A stretch of DNA of 12,276 nt from an uncultured Atopobiaceae bacterium (GTDB taxonomy: Bacteria; Actinomycetota; Coriobacteriia; Coriobacteriales; Atopobiaceae), in the NCBI GenBank assembly GCA_905233865.1, contig CAJOGH010000033.1, positions 1 to 12,276 of the forward strand. The letters are read 5' to 3'. The notes beneath the pieces are model-generated. The model saw only the letters and a list, made by a program, of their open reading frames with translations, was not told where the DNA came from and made no database searches. Positions 1 to 8,876 of this stretch are shown piece by piece. Position numbers and translations under genes: made by a program. Each line of letters opens with the position of its first letter. Positions within the stretch are counted from its first letter, which is position 1.

Positions 1-3000
1 GGCAAGAGCTTCACCGGCGCGCTGCCCGCGGGCATCACCGCGCAGCCGACCGCCCAGCTCAAGCGCTCCGTGACGGCCTTCTACCTCAATGGCCGCGCCT
101 TTGGCAGTCCCTGGACCCAGACGGGCTCCAAGAACGCGGGCTATCCCAGCTTTGGCAGCCTCTCGGACGGCTCGCCCTACACCGCGACGCTCGACGCTGG
201 TGCCCGCGCGACCACGCTGGGCACGCGCACGCAGAAGGTCGACTACGGCAAGACGGGCGCCGACATCGAGCTGCCCACGATGAACGGCTACACCTTTGGC
301 GGCTACTACTCCGACTACGGCGGCGAGGGCACGTGCTACGTTGACGCCGACGGCCACTGGTGCCATGCCTGGGACTTCCCCGAGAACACGACTCTGCGCG
401 CCTACTGGGTCGGCAACACCATCTCCTACGTGTGGCCCTACAACTGGACCAAGCAGATAGCCAAGCAGAAGCTCTACGACGACGGCTGGGCCTACTACAA
501 CCAGAACGAGGGCAAGGTGCTGCCCACCCAGGCAGACGTCGGCCGGACCCCGGGTGTGACGCTCGTCGGCTGGAAGGTCAACGGCACCGGCGACGTTATC
601 ACGGAGCTGCCCGCGACCTCGGAAGGCCCGGTCAGCGTGACCGCCTACTACGTCCTGGGTCCCGCGTCCAACTGGGACCAGACCTACTTCCCCATGCGCG
701 ACCGCGTCGAGGGTTACCCGCCCCTGCCCGGCTATGACGCGGCCAACGGAGGCTGGCAGGTGACCTCGGGCGTCGAGCTGGCCTACGTCATGGGCGCCAA
801 CTCGCGCAACGCCATCGCGCGCGGCCGCACTGCCAACATCCACCTGATGAACGACGTCGACCTCACGGGCAACGAGACCTTTGACTCGCCCACGCTGGGC
901 ACCCAGGTGGCTTGGGGCGGCACGAGCTCCAACCCCCTCCTGTGGATTCCCACGGCCAAGTACTCGGGCGAGCTCTCGGGCGCGTTTGACAAGAACCTCG
1001 GTGACGAGGGGTCTCCCGACATGATCGTGGGCCAGCGCAGACTCACCACGCTCAAGATCGCCAACTCGTTCTCACAGCGCACCAAGGGCGCCCGCTATGG
1101 CGAGGCCTACTATGCGGCCGCGGACGCTACGGGCTTCGTCAAGGTGCTCTCCGGCAGCGGCTCCATCCACGACCTCGTGATCGTCTCGCCCAACGTGTCG
1201 AGCAGGAACACGTGCAAGTCGGGCAAGACGACCTACAGCACAACCGCCACGCTCGCGGGCATAGCCGACAACAGGTCGCGCGTGTACCGTGTGGGCATCG
1301 AGGGCGGGCGCCTGAACGCCGGTCACGTGAAGTCCCTGCACAACGAGCGCCTGGCCGGCCTGGTGGGCACGCTGCGCGGCAGCGGCACCATCGAGGACTG
1401 CTACGTGCGGGGCGCGAACATGGGCGTGAGCGTGACCAACTGGAACTGGCGCTACCAGTCGTCTGTGGTCGCCGGCATCGCCGTGGCCTCGCAGTCGGGC
1501 GCCACGGTGCGCAACTGCTACTTCCAGGGCTCGGCGCGTCCTACCACGCGCAACGTGCGCCAGAACCGCTCGGGCGCGGTGCTGCCTATCAAGAACTTCA
1601 CGGGCAGCGCCATCAACGGCTCGGGTGCCAAGGTCCAGAACTGCTACGTGGACACCTCCAGCACCTTCTCGGGCACTCGCGCCGACGGTGCCTGTGTGCG
1701 CAAGTCGTCGGCTGAGCTCAGGCGCAACATGGCGGCCTTCTGGCTCAACGGCAACAGGTTCGGCACGCCGTGGGCACAAGATGACAGCGTAAACGGAGGC
1801 TGGCCCAGCTTTGGCCGCCTGGTGGACGAGTCGCCCTACACCGTGACCTTCAACAAGCAGAGCGGCACGGGCGGCACCGACACGCAGGACGTGTACTACG
1901 GCACGCGTCCCGACCCCGTGGACAGCCTGCCCACGCGCACGGGCTACGTGTTCGGTGGCTACTTTGCGGGCACGAACGGATCCGGCACGCAGTATGTGGA
2001 CGTCGATGGCACGTGGCTCGTTGACTGGAACGAGCTCGACCCCCGCACGCTCTATGCCAAGTGGACGGCCATCGGCTCGTGGCAGGACGTGGGTCAGGCC
2101 ATGTACAACAACAGTCCCGTCGTGCCCTCCAGTGTGACCAAGCCGACCTACGACGAGGCGGCTGGTGCCTGGCTCATCGAGACGCCCGAGCATCTTGCCT
2201 ACTACGAGTACATCAACAACGCGTCCAAGTTCCCCGCGGGCACCACGCGCTCCTTCAAGCTCATGGCCGACATCGACCTGACCGGCGCCGCGTGGGGTGG
2301 CACGTCCTCGGCAGCACTGCGTTGGATGCCGCTCGCCAACTCGAACGGCACCTTTGATGGTGGCGGCCATACCATCAGCAAGCTGCGCGCCTTGGGCGCC
2401 GAGCGAGTGGGGTTTGTCGACCTTCCCAGTGGCACCCTCGCGATCAAGGACATCACCTTCGCGTCGGCCAGCGTCTCGGCCACAGCCACGGCCGGCGTCG
2501 TGGTCGCCCACGACAACGGCAAGACCCTCACCATGAGCAACGTCCATGTCCTGTCCAGCTCCAGCGCGCAGACGGCGGGTTACACCAATGTGGGTGTGGG
2601 GTGCCTCGTGGGCACTAATAACGGGCCCAACAGCACCTATGTGGGCTGCACGGTCGAGAGCTGCAGCGTCAACAGCAAGTCCAAGAGGGCCGGCAACGAC
2701 GGAAACGGTGCGGCGCTCGTGGGCTTTGTGAACAACAACGGGTCCATCACCTTCAGGGACTGCCACGCCAAGAGCACCAACGTCACTGGCAACGGCAACA
2801 CAGTGGGTGGCTTTGTCGCGTGGATCTACCGCAGCGCCACTTTTGAGCGCTGCTCCTACGAGGGCGGCATGGTCGAGAACAGGAACGACAACTGGTCCGG
2901 TGGCTTTGTGGGCGTCAATAGCCAGAGCGGCAAGACGGTCAACTTCACGGACTGCTTTGCCACCTGTCGCGTGAACTCCACGGCGAGCCCCGCCGGCTTC

Positions 3001-4815
3001 ATCGGCAACCAGAAGGTCGTCACCAACTTTAGGAACTGCTACTTCGCAGGCACGTTCAACCGTACCGGCTATGCGTTTGGCAGCACCGTGGGCAACAGCC
3101 GCTTCAACAACTGCTACCTGGACACCCAGGTGTGTACGAACGCGGGCGACAAGAGCAAGGCTACCCAGTACAACACGGCCACGATGAAGACGAGGGAGAC
3201 CGCCTACAAGCTGTCCGCCAACTCGGTCAATGGCAACTGGATGCAGGACCCGACCGTCAACAACGGCTATCCCTACTATGGCAAGCTGAGCGACTATCCC
3301 ACCTACACCGTGACCCTTGACCAGGCCGGGGCGACCACGGCGGGCACGACGAGCGTCGAGGTGACCTATGGCGCCGTACCGGCCGCCCTGACAATGCCTG
3401 AGCGCGAGGGCTATGCCTTTGAGGGCTTTTGGACGGGCGCGAACGGAACGGGAACCCGCTACGTTGACGCCGCGGGGTCTTGGACCGGTCCCTGGAACGA
3501 GCTGGCCGTGAGCAAGCTCTACGCCAACTGGATCAAGATCGATGGCTGGGAGAGCATTGGTGCGATGGTGGACGCTGGTGTGACGTCGCCTGCCGTGGGC
3601 ACCGCGCCCACCTATGACGAGGCGACCTCCGCATGGCAGGTGGCCACACCCGAGCAGCTTGCCTACGTCGTGCGCCTCATGAACGCGGGCACGCTGCCTG
3701 CAGGCACGAGCGGCAACATCAAGCTGACGGCAGACCTTGACCTTGCGGGAACGCCGTACGGCGGGACGGCGGCCGCCCCGCTTGCATGGACGCCTGTGGC
3801 GAGCCTTGCAGGTGCCATCGACGGCGGCGGCAAGACCATCTCCAACATGAGCGTGAGCTCGGCGTCGGACGCCGCCTTTGTCGCGACCAATGGTGGGGAG
3901 GCCGCCATTCGCAACCTCACCTTTAGCGGGGCGAGGGTTGCCATGACGGGCACGGATGCCTCCGCGGCGGGCGTGGCGATGGCTCGTGTGGCGGCCGCCG
4001 GTGGCGTGACGATGGAGAACGTCACGGTCAACCTCTCTCGCGTGCAGAGCGCGTGCGTGGCGCAGGCTGACTGCACGGGCGGCCTGGTGGGCGTGGCACT
4101 GCAGTCCGCGACCGTGCGGAACTGCGCCGTCGTGGGCACGCCTGTGTCCGGCGCCGGCAGCGTGGGCGGCCTGGTGGGAAGCGTCCAAGGAAGCTCCGCA
4201 CCTGTGGTCGTCATGGACACGTGCGTCGTGAGCGCCTCGCCTGTCACCGGCACGCTCGCGGGCGGCGCGGTTGGCAGCGTGCGATCCGCGGTCGCGACCG
4301 TGGGTCGCACCGGTGTCATCGGCGGTGCCGTTGGCGCCCCGACTGACGTGCCCGAGGGCGTGTCCTGCGCGGTCGGCGGCCTGGTGGGCCATGCCGACGG
4401 CGCCGTCCAGGGAGGAAGTGTTGGCATCTCCGACTCCTTCGTCAGGGGTACGGCGCTTACGGCCCATTCCCAGCAGCCCTATGTGGGCGGCCTGGTGGGG
4501 ACCGCGCCGACAGCCGATCCTGCGGGCATTCGCTGCGTGACGGTCGCCAGCAGCTACTTTGCCGGCACACTTGTGCCTGGCGACGCCGGCGGGTCGTGGG
4601 CGATGGCCAACCCCCAGGCTCTTGTCGCCATAGGCGAGTGCTACTACGACGCGACCCTCGCAGGCCCGGTGGGCGACGCGAGCGTGGAGGGAGTCACGGG
4701 TCTGAGCTCGGCGGCCATGCGCACGGCCGAGACCGCGGCGCTTCTGAACGCGGGCCGCGCGGAGGGCCCATGGAGGTATGACGCGACCATAAACGAGGGA
4801 TACCCTTACATGTGA
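1..4815 (+). CDS. Giant modular surface/secreted protein with InlB-type and GLUG repeats (5' partial)
   Basis: The reading frame is open from base 1, so the true start and any signal peptide lie upstream; the GTG at 70 is only an internal codon. About 1,604 residues are visible. The protein consists of three modules of roughly 490-550 residues. Each opens with a boundary motif (AFxLNGxxFGxPW, then GYPSFG or GYPYYG), continues with an InlB B-repeat/Listeria-Bacteroides repeat (YTVT... to LYAxW), then a PTYDEAxxAWxVxTPExLAY linker, and ends in beta-helix coils. GLUG motifs (GGLVG) cluster near the C-terminus. The chain stops at a fourth boundary motif (NEGYPYM), with no LPXTG, membrane segment or basic tail, so any anchor must be N-terminal or non-covalent. 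Such architecture is typical of adhesin-like proteins of gut and oral Gram-positives. A surface role is inferred; no ligand can be assigned. Confidence 0.85.
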   Translation, partial: GKSFTGALPAGITAQPTAQLKRSVTAFYLNGRAFGSPWTQTGSKNAGYPSFGSLSDGSPYTATLDAGARATTLGTRTQKVDYGKTGADIELPTMNGYTFGGYYSDYGGEGTCYVDADGHWCHAWDFPENTTLRAYWVGNTISYVWPYNWTKQIAKQKLYDDGWAYYNQNEGKVLPTQADVGRTPGVTLVGWKVNGTGDVITELPATSEGPVSVTAYYVLGPASNWDQTYFPMRDRVEGYPPLPGYDAANGGWQVTSGVELAYVMGANSRNAIARGRTANIHLMNDVDLTGNETFDSPTLGTQVAWGGTSSNPLLWIPTAKYSGELSGAFDKNLGDEGSPDMIVGQRRLTTLKIANSFSQRTKGARYGEAYYAAADATGFVKVLSGSGSIHDLVIVSPNVSSRNTCKSGKTTYSTTATLAGIADNRSRVYRVGIEGGRLNAGHVKSLHNERLAGLVGTLRGSGTIEDCYVRGANMGVSVTNWNWRYQSSVVAGIAVASQSGATVRNCYFQGSARPTTRNVRQNRSGAVLPIKNFTGSAINGSGAKVQNCYVDTSSTFSGTRADGACVRKSSAELRRNMAAFWLNGNRFGTPWAQDDSVNGGWPSFGRLVDESPYTVTFNKQSGTGGTDTQDVYYGTRPDPVDSLPTRTGYVFGGYFAGTNGSGTQYVDVDGTWLVDWNELDPRTLYAKWTAIGSWQDVGQAMYNNSPVVPSSVTKPTYDEAAGAWLIETPEHLAYYEYINNASKFPAGTTRSFKLMADIDLTGAAWGGTSSAALRWMPLANSNGTFDGGGHTISKLRALGAERVGFVDLPSGTLAIKDITFASASVSATATAGVVVAHDNGKTLTMSNVHVLSSSSAQTAGYTNVGVGCLVGTNNGPNSTYVGCTVESCSVNSKSKRAGNDGNGAALVGFVNNNGSITFRDCHAKSTNVTGNGNTVGGFVAWIYRSATFERCSYEGGMVENRNDNWSGGFVGVNSQSGKTVNFTDCFATCRVNSTASPAGFIGNQKVVTNFRNCYFAGTFNRTGYAFGSTVGNSRFNNCYLDTQVCTNAGDKSKATQYNTATMKTRETAYKLSANSVNGNWMQDPTVNNGYPYYGKLSDYPTYTVTLDQAGATTAGTTSVEVTYGAVPAALTMPEREGYAFEGFWTGANGTGTRYVDAAGSWTGPWNELAVSKLYANWIKIDGWESIGAMVDAGVTSPAVGTAPTYDEATSAWQVATPEQLAYVVRLMNAGTLPAGTSGNIKLTADLDLAGTPYGGTAAAPLAWTPVASLAGAIDGGGKTISNMSVSSASDAAFVATNGGEAAIRNLTFSGARVAMTGTDASAAGVAMARVAAAGGVTMENVTVNLSRVQSACVAQADCTGGLVGVALQSATVRNCAVVGTPVSGAGSVGGLVGSVQGSSAPVVVMDTCVVSASPVTGTLAGGAVGSVRSAVATVGRTGVIGGAVGAPTDVPEGVSCAVGGLVGHADGAVQGGSVGISDSFVRGTALTAHSQQPYVGGLVGTAPTADPAGIRCVTVASSYFAGTLVPGDAGGSWAMANPQALVAIGECYYDATLAGPVGDASVEGVTGLSSAAMRTAETAALLNAGRAEGPWRYDATINEGYPYM
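178..411 (+). repeat. InlB B-type repeat, copy 1
   Basis: Encodes YTATLDAG... through LRAYWVG, with the family landmarks GYTFGGYY and a YVDADGHW block before the final aromatic-Trp. It is the most diverged of the three copies (AYW instead of LYAKW). It is followed by an extra stretch (about 412-660), absent from the other modules, with a degenerate second unit around VTLVGWKVNGTGDVI. Confidence 0.75.
1837..2067 (+). repeat. InlB B-type repeat, copy 2
   Basis: Encodes YTVTFNKQSGTGG through LYAKWTA, with GYVFGGYFAGTNGSGTQY and YVDVDGTW. This is the canonical beta-grasp B-repeat pattern: an opening TVTF strand, a central GYxFGGY and a closing LYAKW. It follows the boundary motif GGWPSFGRLVDESP directly. 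Confidence 0.85.
3304..3531 (+). repeat. InlB B-type repeat, copy 3
   Basis: Encodes YTVTLDQAGATTAG through LYANW, with GYAFEGFWTGANGTGTRY and YVDAAGSW in the middle. It is closest to copy 2 in spacing and in the flanking boundary (NNGYPYYGKLSDYPT) and linker motifs. Confidence 0.85.
4072..4500 (+). repeat. GLUG-motif cluster (GGLVG coils)
   Basis: The coding sequence carries the near-identical string ggcggcctggtggg four times (about 4079, 4166, 4377 and 4488), each encoding GGLVG. The coils between them carry beta-helix-like phrases such as VRNCAVVG and VMDTCVVS. GLUG repeats are known from extracellular proteins, IgA peptidases among them. A related AGLVG coil occurs once in module 1 (about 1353). 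Confidence 0.7.
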
Positions 4816-4956
4816 TAGGACATGTCTGGTACCCTTTCAGGCTGAGCTAACCCTTGTCGCAATCATTTGATGGCGAAAGGTGGGCGTCTCGCTGGCGTTT
4901 TATGGGTGTCCACGTGGGTAGAGTAACTGCATGCGAGCACCGTGTGCCGTTCTAAC

Positions 4957-4968
4957 AGGAAGGAAGAG
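4957..4968 (+). promoter_or_regulatory. Ribosome binding site of the HtrA gene
   Basis: The purine run AGGAAGGAAGAG ends two bases before the ATG at 4971; its first GGA core sits at a normal distance. It supports this start over the out-of-frame ATG at 4942. In the rest of the 155-base gap upstream I find neither a convincing terminator for the surface-protein gene nor a clean -35/-10 pair. Confidence 0.7.
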
Positions 4969-4970
4969 CC

Positions 4971-6410
4971 ATGGCAGATTCCAGCATTCCCCCAATGCCA
5001 CAAGGGATGGGAGGCGCTGACGAGACCCAGGCACGCCCGACCGCTCCTCAGCAGCCTATTCAGCAGGAGCCGATCCCGCAGCAGCCGATTCCGCAGCCCG
5101 AGCCGCCTGCGCCCAAGGTCCCCAACGACCGCGTGTCGCGCGTGATCAGCTGCCTGGTGGCCGGCATCGTCGGCGCGCTCATCGTTGTGGGTGTGCTCTT
5201 CCTCACCGGCGTCATTGGCAGGCGCACCGCGTCGAGCGGCAACAGCGTGACTATCAACGCGACCGACACCGATGAGTCCACGGCAGAGGCCGTGGCAAGT
5301 AAGTGCCTGCCCTCCGTTGTGTCCATCACCGTGAGCAACGCGAGCACCCAGGGCTCGGGCTCCGGCGTCATCCTGGACACGGCGGGCAACATCCTGACCA
5401 ACTACCACATCGTCGGTGACATGCAGACCATCTCCGTCACCATCGACGGCAAGTCGTTCAACGCCGTCGTCGTGGGCTCTGATGCCTCGTCCGACCTTGC
5501 CGTCATCAAGGTCGACGTCGACTCGTCCGTGACGCTCACGCCCTTTGAGATCGGCTCGTCCTCGGGCCTCAAGGTGGGCCAGTGGGTCATGACCATCGGC
5601 GCTCCCTTTGGCCTGGACCAGTCCGTCTCCGCCGGCATCGTGAGCGCCCTGTACCGCAACACGATCATGAGCGACACCTCGGGCAACACCATCTACACCA
5701 ACCTCATCCAGACTGACGCGGCCATCAACCCCGGCAACTCCGGCGGCGCCCTCGTTGACGCCCAGGGCAAGCTCGTGGGCATCTCGTCCATGTACTCCAG
5801 CTCCACCGAGTCGAGCGCTAGCGTTGGCTTTGCCATCCCCATCGACTACGCCAAGGAGGTCGCCGACACGATCATCGCCGGCAAGAAGGTGCTGCACGCT
5901 TACATCGGCCTTGGCATGAGCACCGTCAACTCCCAGAGCGCGCGTCAGTACAACCTCAGCGTCAACCAGGGCGCCTACGTGAGCTCCGTGACCGACGGCG
6001 GCCCCGCTGCCGCAGCCGGCATCCAGGTGGGCGACATCATCACCAAGATCGGTAGCGAGAACATCACCTCCGCCGACAGCGCCCTGCTCGCGGTGCGCAG
6101 CCACAACATCGGCGACGAGGTTGACGTCACGGTCCGTCGCGGCAACGACGACGTGACGGTCAAGGTCAAGCTCGGCGACGACGCCTCCCTCCAGGAGCAG
6201 CAGAAGACCGACTCCTCCACCGGCAACGGCTCCGGCCGTGGCACTGGTACCGGCACGGGTACCGGCAACGGTGGCGGCATCTCGCTCGAGGACGTGTTCG
6301 GTAACCCCAACCTGCTCAACCTCATGATGAGCCCGCAGGGCACCGGCACCACGACCACGCCTGGCAGCTACGACGTCACGACCACGTCGTCTTCCGCCAC
6401 GGCTGCGTAG
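4971..6410 (+). CDS. htrA: HtrA/DegP-type membrane-anchored serine protease with PDZ domain
   Basis: 479 residues. HtrA proteases degrade or refold misfolded exported proteins at the cell envelope. An N-terminal cytoplasmic segment rich in Pro and Gln (residues 25-50, QPI/PIP repeats) is followed by one membrane helix (about 57-81). A trypsin-like protease domain then carries the triad His146 (TNYHIV), Asp175 (SSDLAVIKV) and Ser257 (NPGNSGGALV), and one PDZ domain spans about 310-402 (YIGLGM, GPAAAAGIQVGDIITKI). A Gly/Thr-rich linker (about 416-436) and a ~45-residue Ser/Thr-rich tail follow. Length and order match Gram-positive HtrA-like proteins. The histidine motif has Tyr where Asn is common (TNNH), a tolerated variation. 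The gene stands alone between the surface-protein gene and a terminator. Confidence 0.93.
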   Translation: MADSSIPPMPQGMGGADETQARPTAPQQPIQQEPIPQQPIPQPEPPAPKVPNDRVSRVISCLVAGIVGALIVVGVLFLTGVIGRRTASSGNSVTINATDTDESTAEAVASKCLPSVVSITVSNASTQGSGSGVILDTAGNILTNYHIVGDMQTISVTIDGKSFNAVVVGSDASSDLAVIKVDVDSSVTLTPFEIGSSSGLKVGQWVMTIGAPFGLDQSVSAGIVSALYRNTIMSDTSGNTIYTNLIQTDAAINPGNSGGALVDAQGKLVGISSMYSSSTESSASVGFAIPIDYAKEVADTIIAGKKVLHAYIGLGMSTVNSQSARQYNLSVNQGAYVSSVTDGGPAAAAGIQVGDIITKIGSENITSADSALLAVRSHNIGDEVDVTVRRGNDDVTVKVKLGDDASLQEQQKTDSSTGNGSGRGTGTGTGTGNGGGISLEDVFGNPNLLNLMMSPQGTGTTTTPGSYDVTTTSSSATAA

Positions 6411-6430
6411 ACTTGCGTCCATAGGCTCAC

Positions 6431-6459
6431 AAGGGCGGTCCCTCGGGGCCGCCCTTTTT
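6431..6459 (+). terminator. Rho-independent terminator after htrA
   Basis: AAGGGCGGTCC pairs with GGGCCGCCCTT around the tetraloop CTCG, giving an 11-bp stem with a single T-G wobble, followed by a five-T run. It lies 20 bases after the htrA stop and separates it from the copper locus. Confidence 0.93.
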
Positions 6460-6481
6460 GTTGTCGCGCACTGGCGGGTGG

Positions 6482-6510
6482 TTGGACGCGCAGCGTGAGG
6501 GGTATAGTTA
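6482..6510 (+). promoter_or_regulatory. Candidate promoter of the copper locus
   Basis: TTGGAC (6482-6487) is followed 17 bases later by TAGTTA (6505-6510); an overlapping and better -10, TATAGT (6503-6508), has only a 15-base spacer. It lies just after the htrA terminator and about 50 bases before the copA start, where a promoter is expected. The hexamers are read by eye. Confidence 0.5.
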
Positions 6511-6526
6511 GGTTTGGTAAACACTA
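6505..6526. promoter_or_regulatory. Imperfect inverted repeat over the copA -10 (candidate operator)
   Basis: TAGT-tag-GTTT-ggt-AAAC-ACTA forms a dyad whose inner arms (GTTT/AAAC) are perfect and whose outer arms (TAGT/ACTA) match after a 3-base bulge. The position over and just after the -10 suits a repressor site. It matches neither the CopY box (TACAnnTGTA) nor the usual GC-rich CsoR palindrome. A regulator cannot be named. Confidence 0.35.
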
Positions 6527-8818
6527 TGGCCGGCTGTCATCGGCCACAAGGAGACATATGAGACAGCGCTTTGACATAGAGGGCATGACCTGTGCCGCGT
6601 GCGCCGCCCGCGTCGAGCGGGCCGCATCCGAGGTGTCGGGTGTGGATGAGGCCCGCGTCAACCTGCTCAAGAACAGCCTGGAGCTTGAGTGGGCCGGCGA
6701 CGGCGCGGTGGTCGACGAGGTGGCGCGTGCCATCGAGCATGCGGGCTACAAGATGGTGCGCCCCCTTTCTGCCGACAAGAGCGCAGACGTGTCGGACATC
6801 GGCCGCGCGGCGCATGGCGCCGCCCGGGAGATCCGCAACAGGATGCTCTTGTCGGCCGCCTTTGCCGTGCCGCTGTTCTACGTTGCCATGGGACCGATGT
6901 TCGGCTGGCCGCAGCTTCCCTGGCTCGATGGCCACGAGGCAGTCATGGTCCGTGGCATCGTGGAGCTCGTGCTGCTCGTGCCCATCCTTGTTGCCAACGC
7001 GCGCGTCTTTGTCAAGGGCGCCGCCGCGCTCGCACACCGCGCGCCGACCATGGACTCGCTCGTGGCGCTGGGGTCGGCGGCCTCGTGCGCCTATGGCCTG
7101 GCCTCGCTTCTCGTGATGGCAGACGCTTTGGGCCACGGCAACATGGAGGCTGCCATGGCGGCCTCGCACGGCCTGTACTTTGACTCGGCCGGCATGATCC
7201 TGGCGCTCGTGGCTGTGGGCAAGTACCTGGAGGCCCGCGCGAAGGGGCACACGACCGACGCGATCGGGGCGCTCGCGGGCATGGTGCCGGACACGGCGCG
7301 CGTGCGCCGCGACGGCTCGGAGGTAGAGATACCGACGTCTGACGTCCGCGTGGGCGACGAGCTCGTCGTGCGCGCCGGCGAGGCCGTGCCGGTTGACGGC
7401 GAGGTCATCGAGGGGACGTGCACGGTGGACGAGAGCGCCATCACGGGCGAGTCCATGCCTGTCGAGCGCGCGACCGGCGACGCCGTCGTGGGCGCCACGA
7501 CCGTGCGCAGCGGCTGGGTGGTCGCGCGTGCCACCGCGGTGGGGGAGGGCACGGCGCTTTCCCGCATCATCGCGCTCGTGGACGACGCGACCAGCTCCAA
7601 GGCGCCCATTGAGCGCGTTGCCGACAAGATTGCGGGCGTGTTCGTCCCCGTCGTCATGGCCATCGCGCTCGTGACGTTCGTGGTCTGGCTTGTCGTGAGC
7701 CACGACGCAGGGCAGGCCGTCACCTGCGCGGTGAGTGTGCTCGTCATCTCCTGCCCCTGTGCGCTGGGCCTGGCCACGCCCACGGCCGTGATGGTCGGGT
7801 GCGGCCGCGGCGCGCGCGAGGGCATCCTGGTCAAGAGCGCTGAGGCGCTTGAGGCAGCGGCGACGCTCACGAGCGTCGTGTTTGACAAGACCGGCACGCT
7901 CACGCAGGGGCAGCCCAGCGTCACGGATGTCGTGTGTGTGGAGGGGGATGACCCAGACGGGCTGCTGCTGATTGCGGCCGCGCTCGAGCGCAAGAGCGAC
8001 CACCCGCTGGCGCGCGCGATTTGCGCCGAGGCTGACGCGCACGGCGTGGACACGTGCCCCGATGCGTCTGACTTTGAGCAGGTCGAAGGCGGGCTCGTGG
8101 CGACGGTCGATGGCGAGCGCGTGGGCGTTGGCAACGCAGGCCTGGCTCAGCGCCTGGTGGGAGAGAGCCTTGGTGATGTCGCGTCTGCTCGTGGGCTCGC
8201 GCTGGCGGGCGAGGCTATGTGTGTCGCGACGGTCTTCTGGCAGGCCTCGTTGCCGTGGCCGACGCCATCCGCCCGCAGGCGCCTGCAGCCGTGGCCGAGC
8301 TCGCGCGCATGGGACTGTCCGTGAGCCTGCTCACGGGCGACAACGAGCGCACGGCCGCCGCCGTTGCCGCGCGCCTGGGCGTGACCGACGTCATAGCCCA
8401 GGTCCTGCCCAGCCAGAAGGAGGGGCGCGTACGCGAACTCCAGGATGCCGGCGAGCGCGTCGCCATGGTGGGCGACGGCGTCAACGACGCGCCGGCGCTT
8501 GCCCGCGCGGACATTGGTCTGGCGATAGGAGCGGGCACTGACGTTGCTGTGGGCTCTGCCGACATCGTGCTCATGCGCTCCGACCCGCGTGACGTTGCTT
8601 CCGCCATCCAGCTGTCGCGCGCGACGCTCGCCACCATCCGCGCCGGCCTGTTTTGGGCGCTTGTGTACAACGCCATATGCATCCCGCTCGCCGCTGGCGT
8701 GCTGAGCCCGTGGGGCATCACGCTCAACCCGATGATCGGTGCGGCGGCCATGGGGCTGTCGTCGGTGTGCGTGGTAACCAACGCGCTGCGCCTGCGCTCC
8801 TGGCAACCGAGCTTCTCA

Positions 8819-8836
8819 CGGGCCGAAGACGGCCCG
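8819..8836 (+). other. GC-rich stem-loop between the copA core and copZ
   Basis: CGGGCCG (8819-8825) pairs perfectly with CGGCCCG (8830-8836) around the loop AAGA. No T-run follows, so it is not a standard terminator. It lies within the linker coding sequence, 32 bases before the copZ Shine-Dalgarno sequence, and could be an mRNA processing or stability element. Confidence 0.5.
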
Positions 8837-8868
8837 GCACAAATAGGCGATTCAGATGTGGTCATACC

Positions 8869-8876
8869 TAAGGAGG
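8869..8876 (+). promoter_or_regulatory. Full-consensus Shine-Dalgarno sequence for copZ inside the copA reading frame
   Basis: TAAGGAGG matches the complement of the conserved 16S rRNA 3' end in all eight bases and lies 5 bases before ATG 8882. It is the strongest ribosome binding site I see in the window, and it is embedded in codons for the linker residues IPKEEP. This favours independent translation of the metal-binding domain. Confidence 0.85.

Noticed and set aside
1072..4467. 1,131-codon open frame on the minus strand
   Set aside because: It lies antisense to the surface-protein gene and its translation is rich in His, Arg, Gly and Ala with no domain; it is a by-product of high GC content and repeats on the other strand.
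4816..4970. Terminator or promoter between the giant surface gene and htrA
   Set aside because: I found no stem followed by a T-run and no acceptable -35/-10 pair; the few hexamer-like strings have wrong spacing.
6235..6270. Short tandem DNA repeat (ggcacnggtacc units) in htrA
   Set aside because: It is only about two and a half imperfect copies encoding a flexible Gly/Thr linker after the PDZ domain; no sign of phase variation.
4863..6524. 553-codon minus-strand frame over htrA
   Set aside because: The product is low-complexity (VDGDGDG, AHDDGVE) and the + strand holds a clearly conserved protease with full catalytic triad.
6495..6557. Upstream GTG start for copA at 6495
   Set aside because: It would add 21 basic residues ahead of the metal-binding domain and overlap the promoter; ATG 6558 has AAGGAG just upstream and gives the normal CopA N-terminus.
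8200..8330. Programmed -1 ribosomal frameshift in copA
   Set aside because: The shift direction would fit, but the junction (gtc gcg acg) has no slippery heptamer of the X XXY YYZ type or A/T-rich slip site, and known copA frameshifting occurs after the N-terminal metal domain, not in the phosphorylation domain. A lost base or sequence error is simpler.
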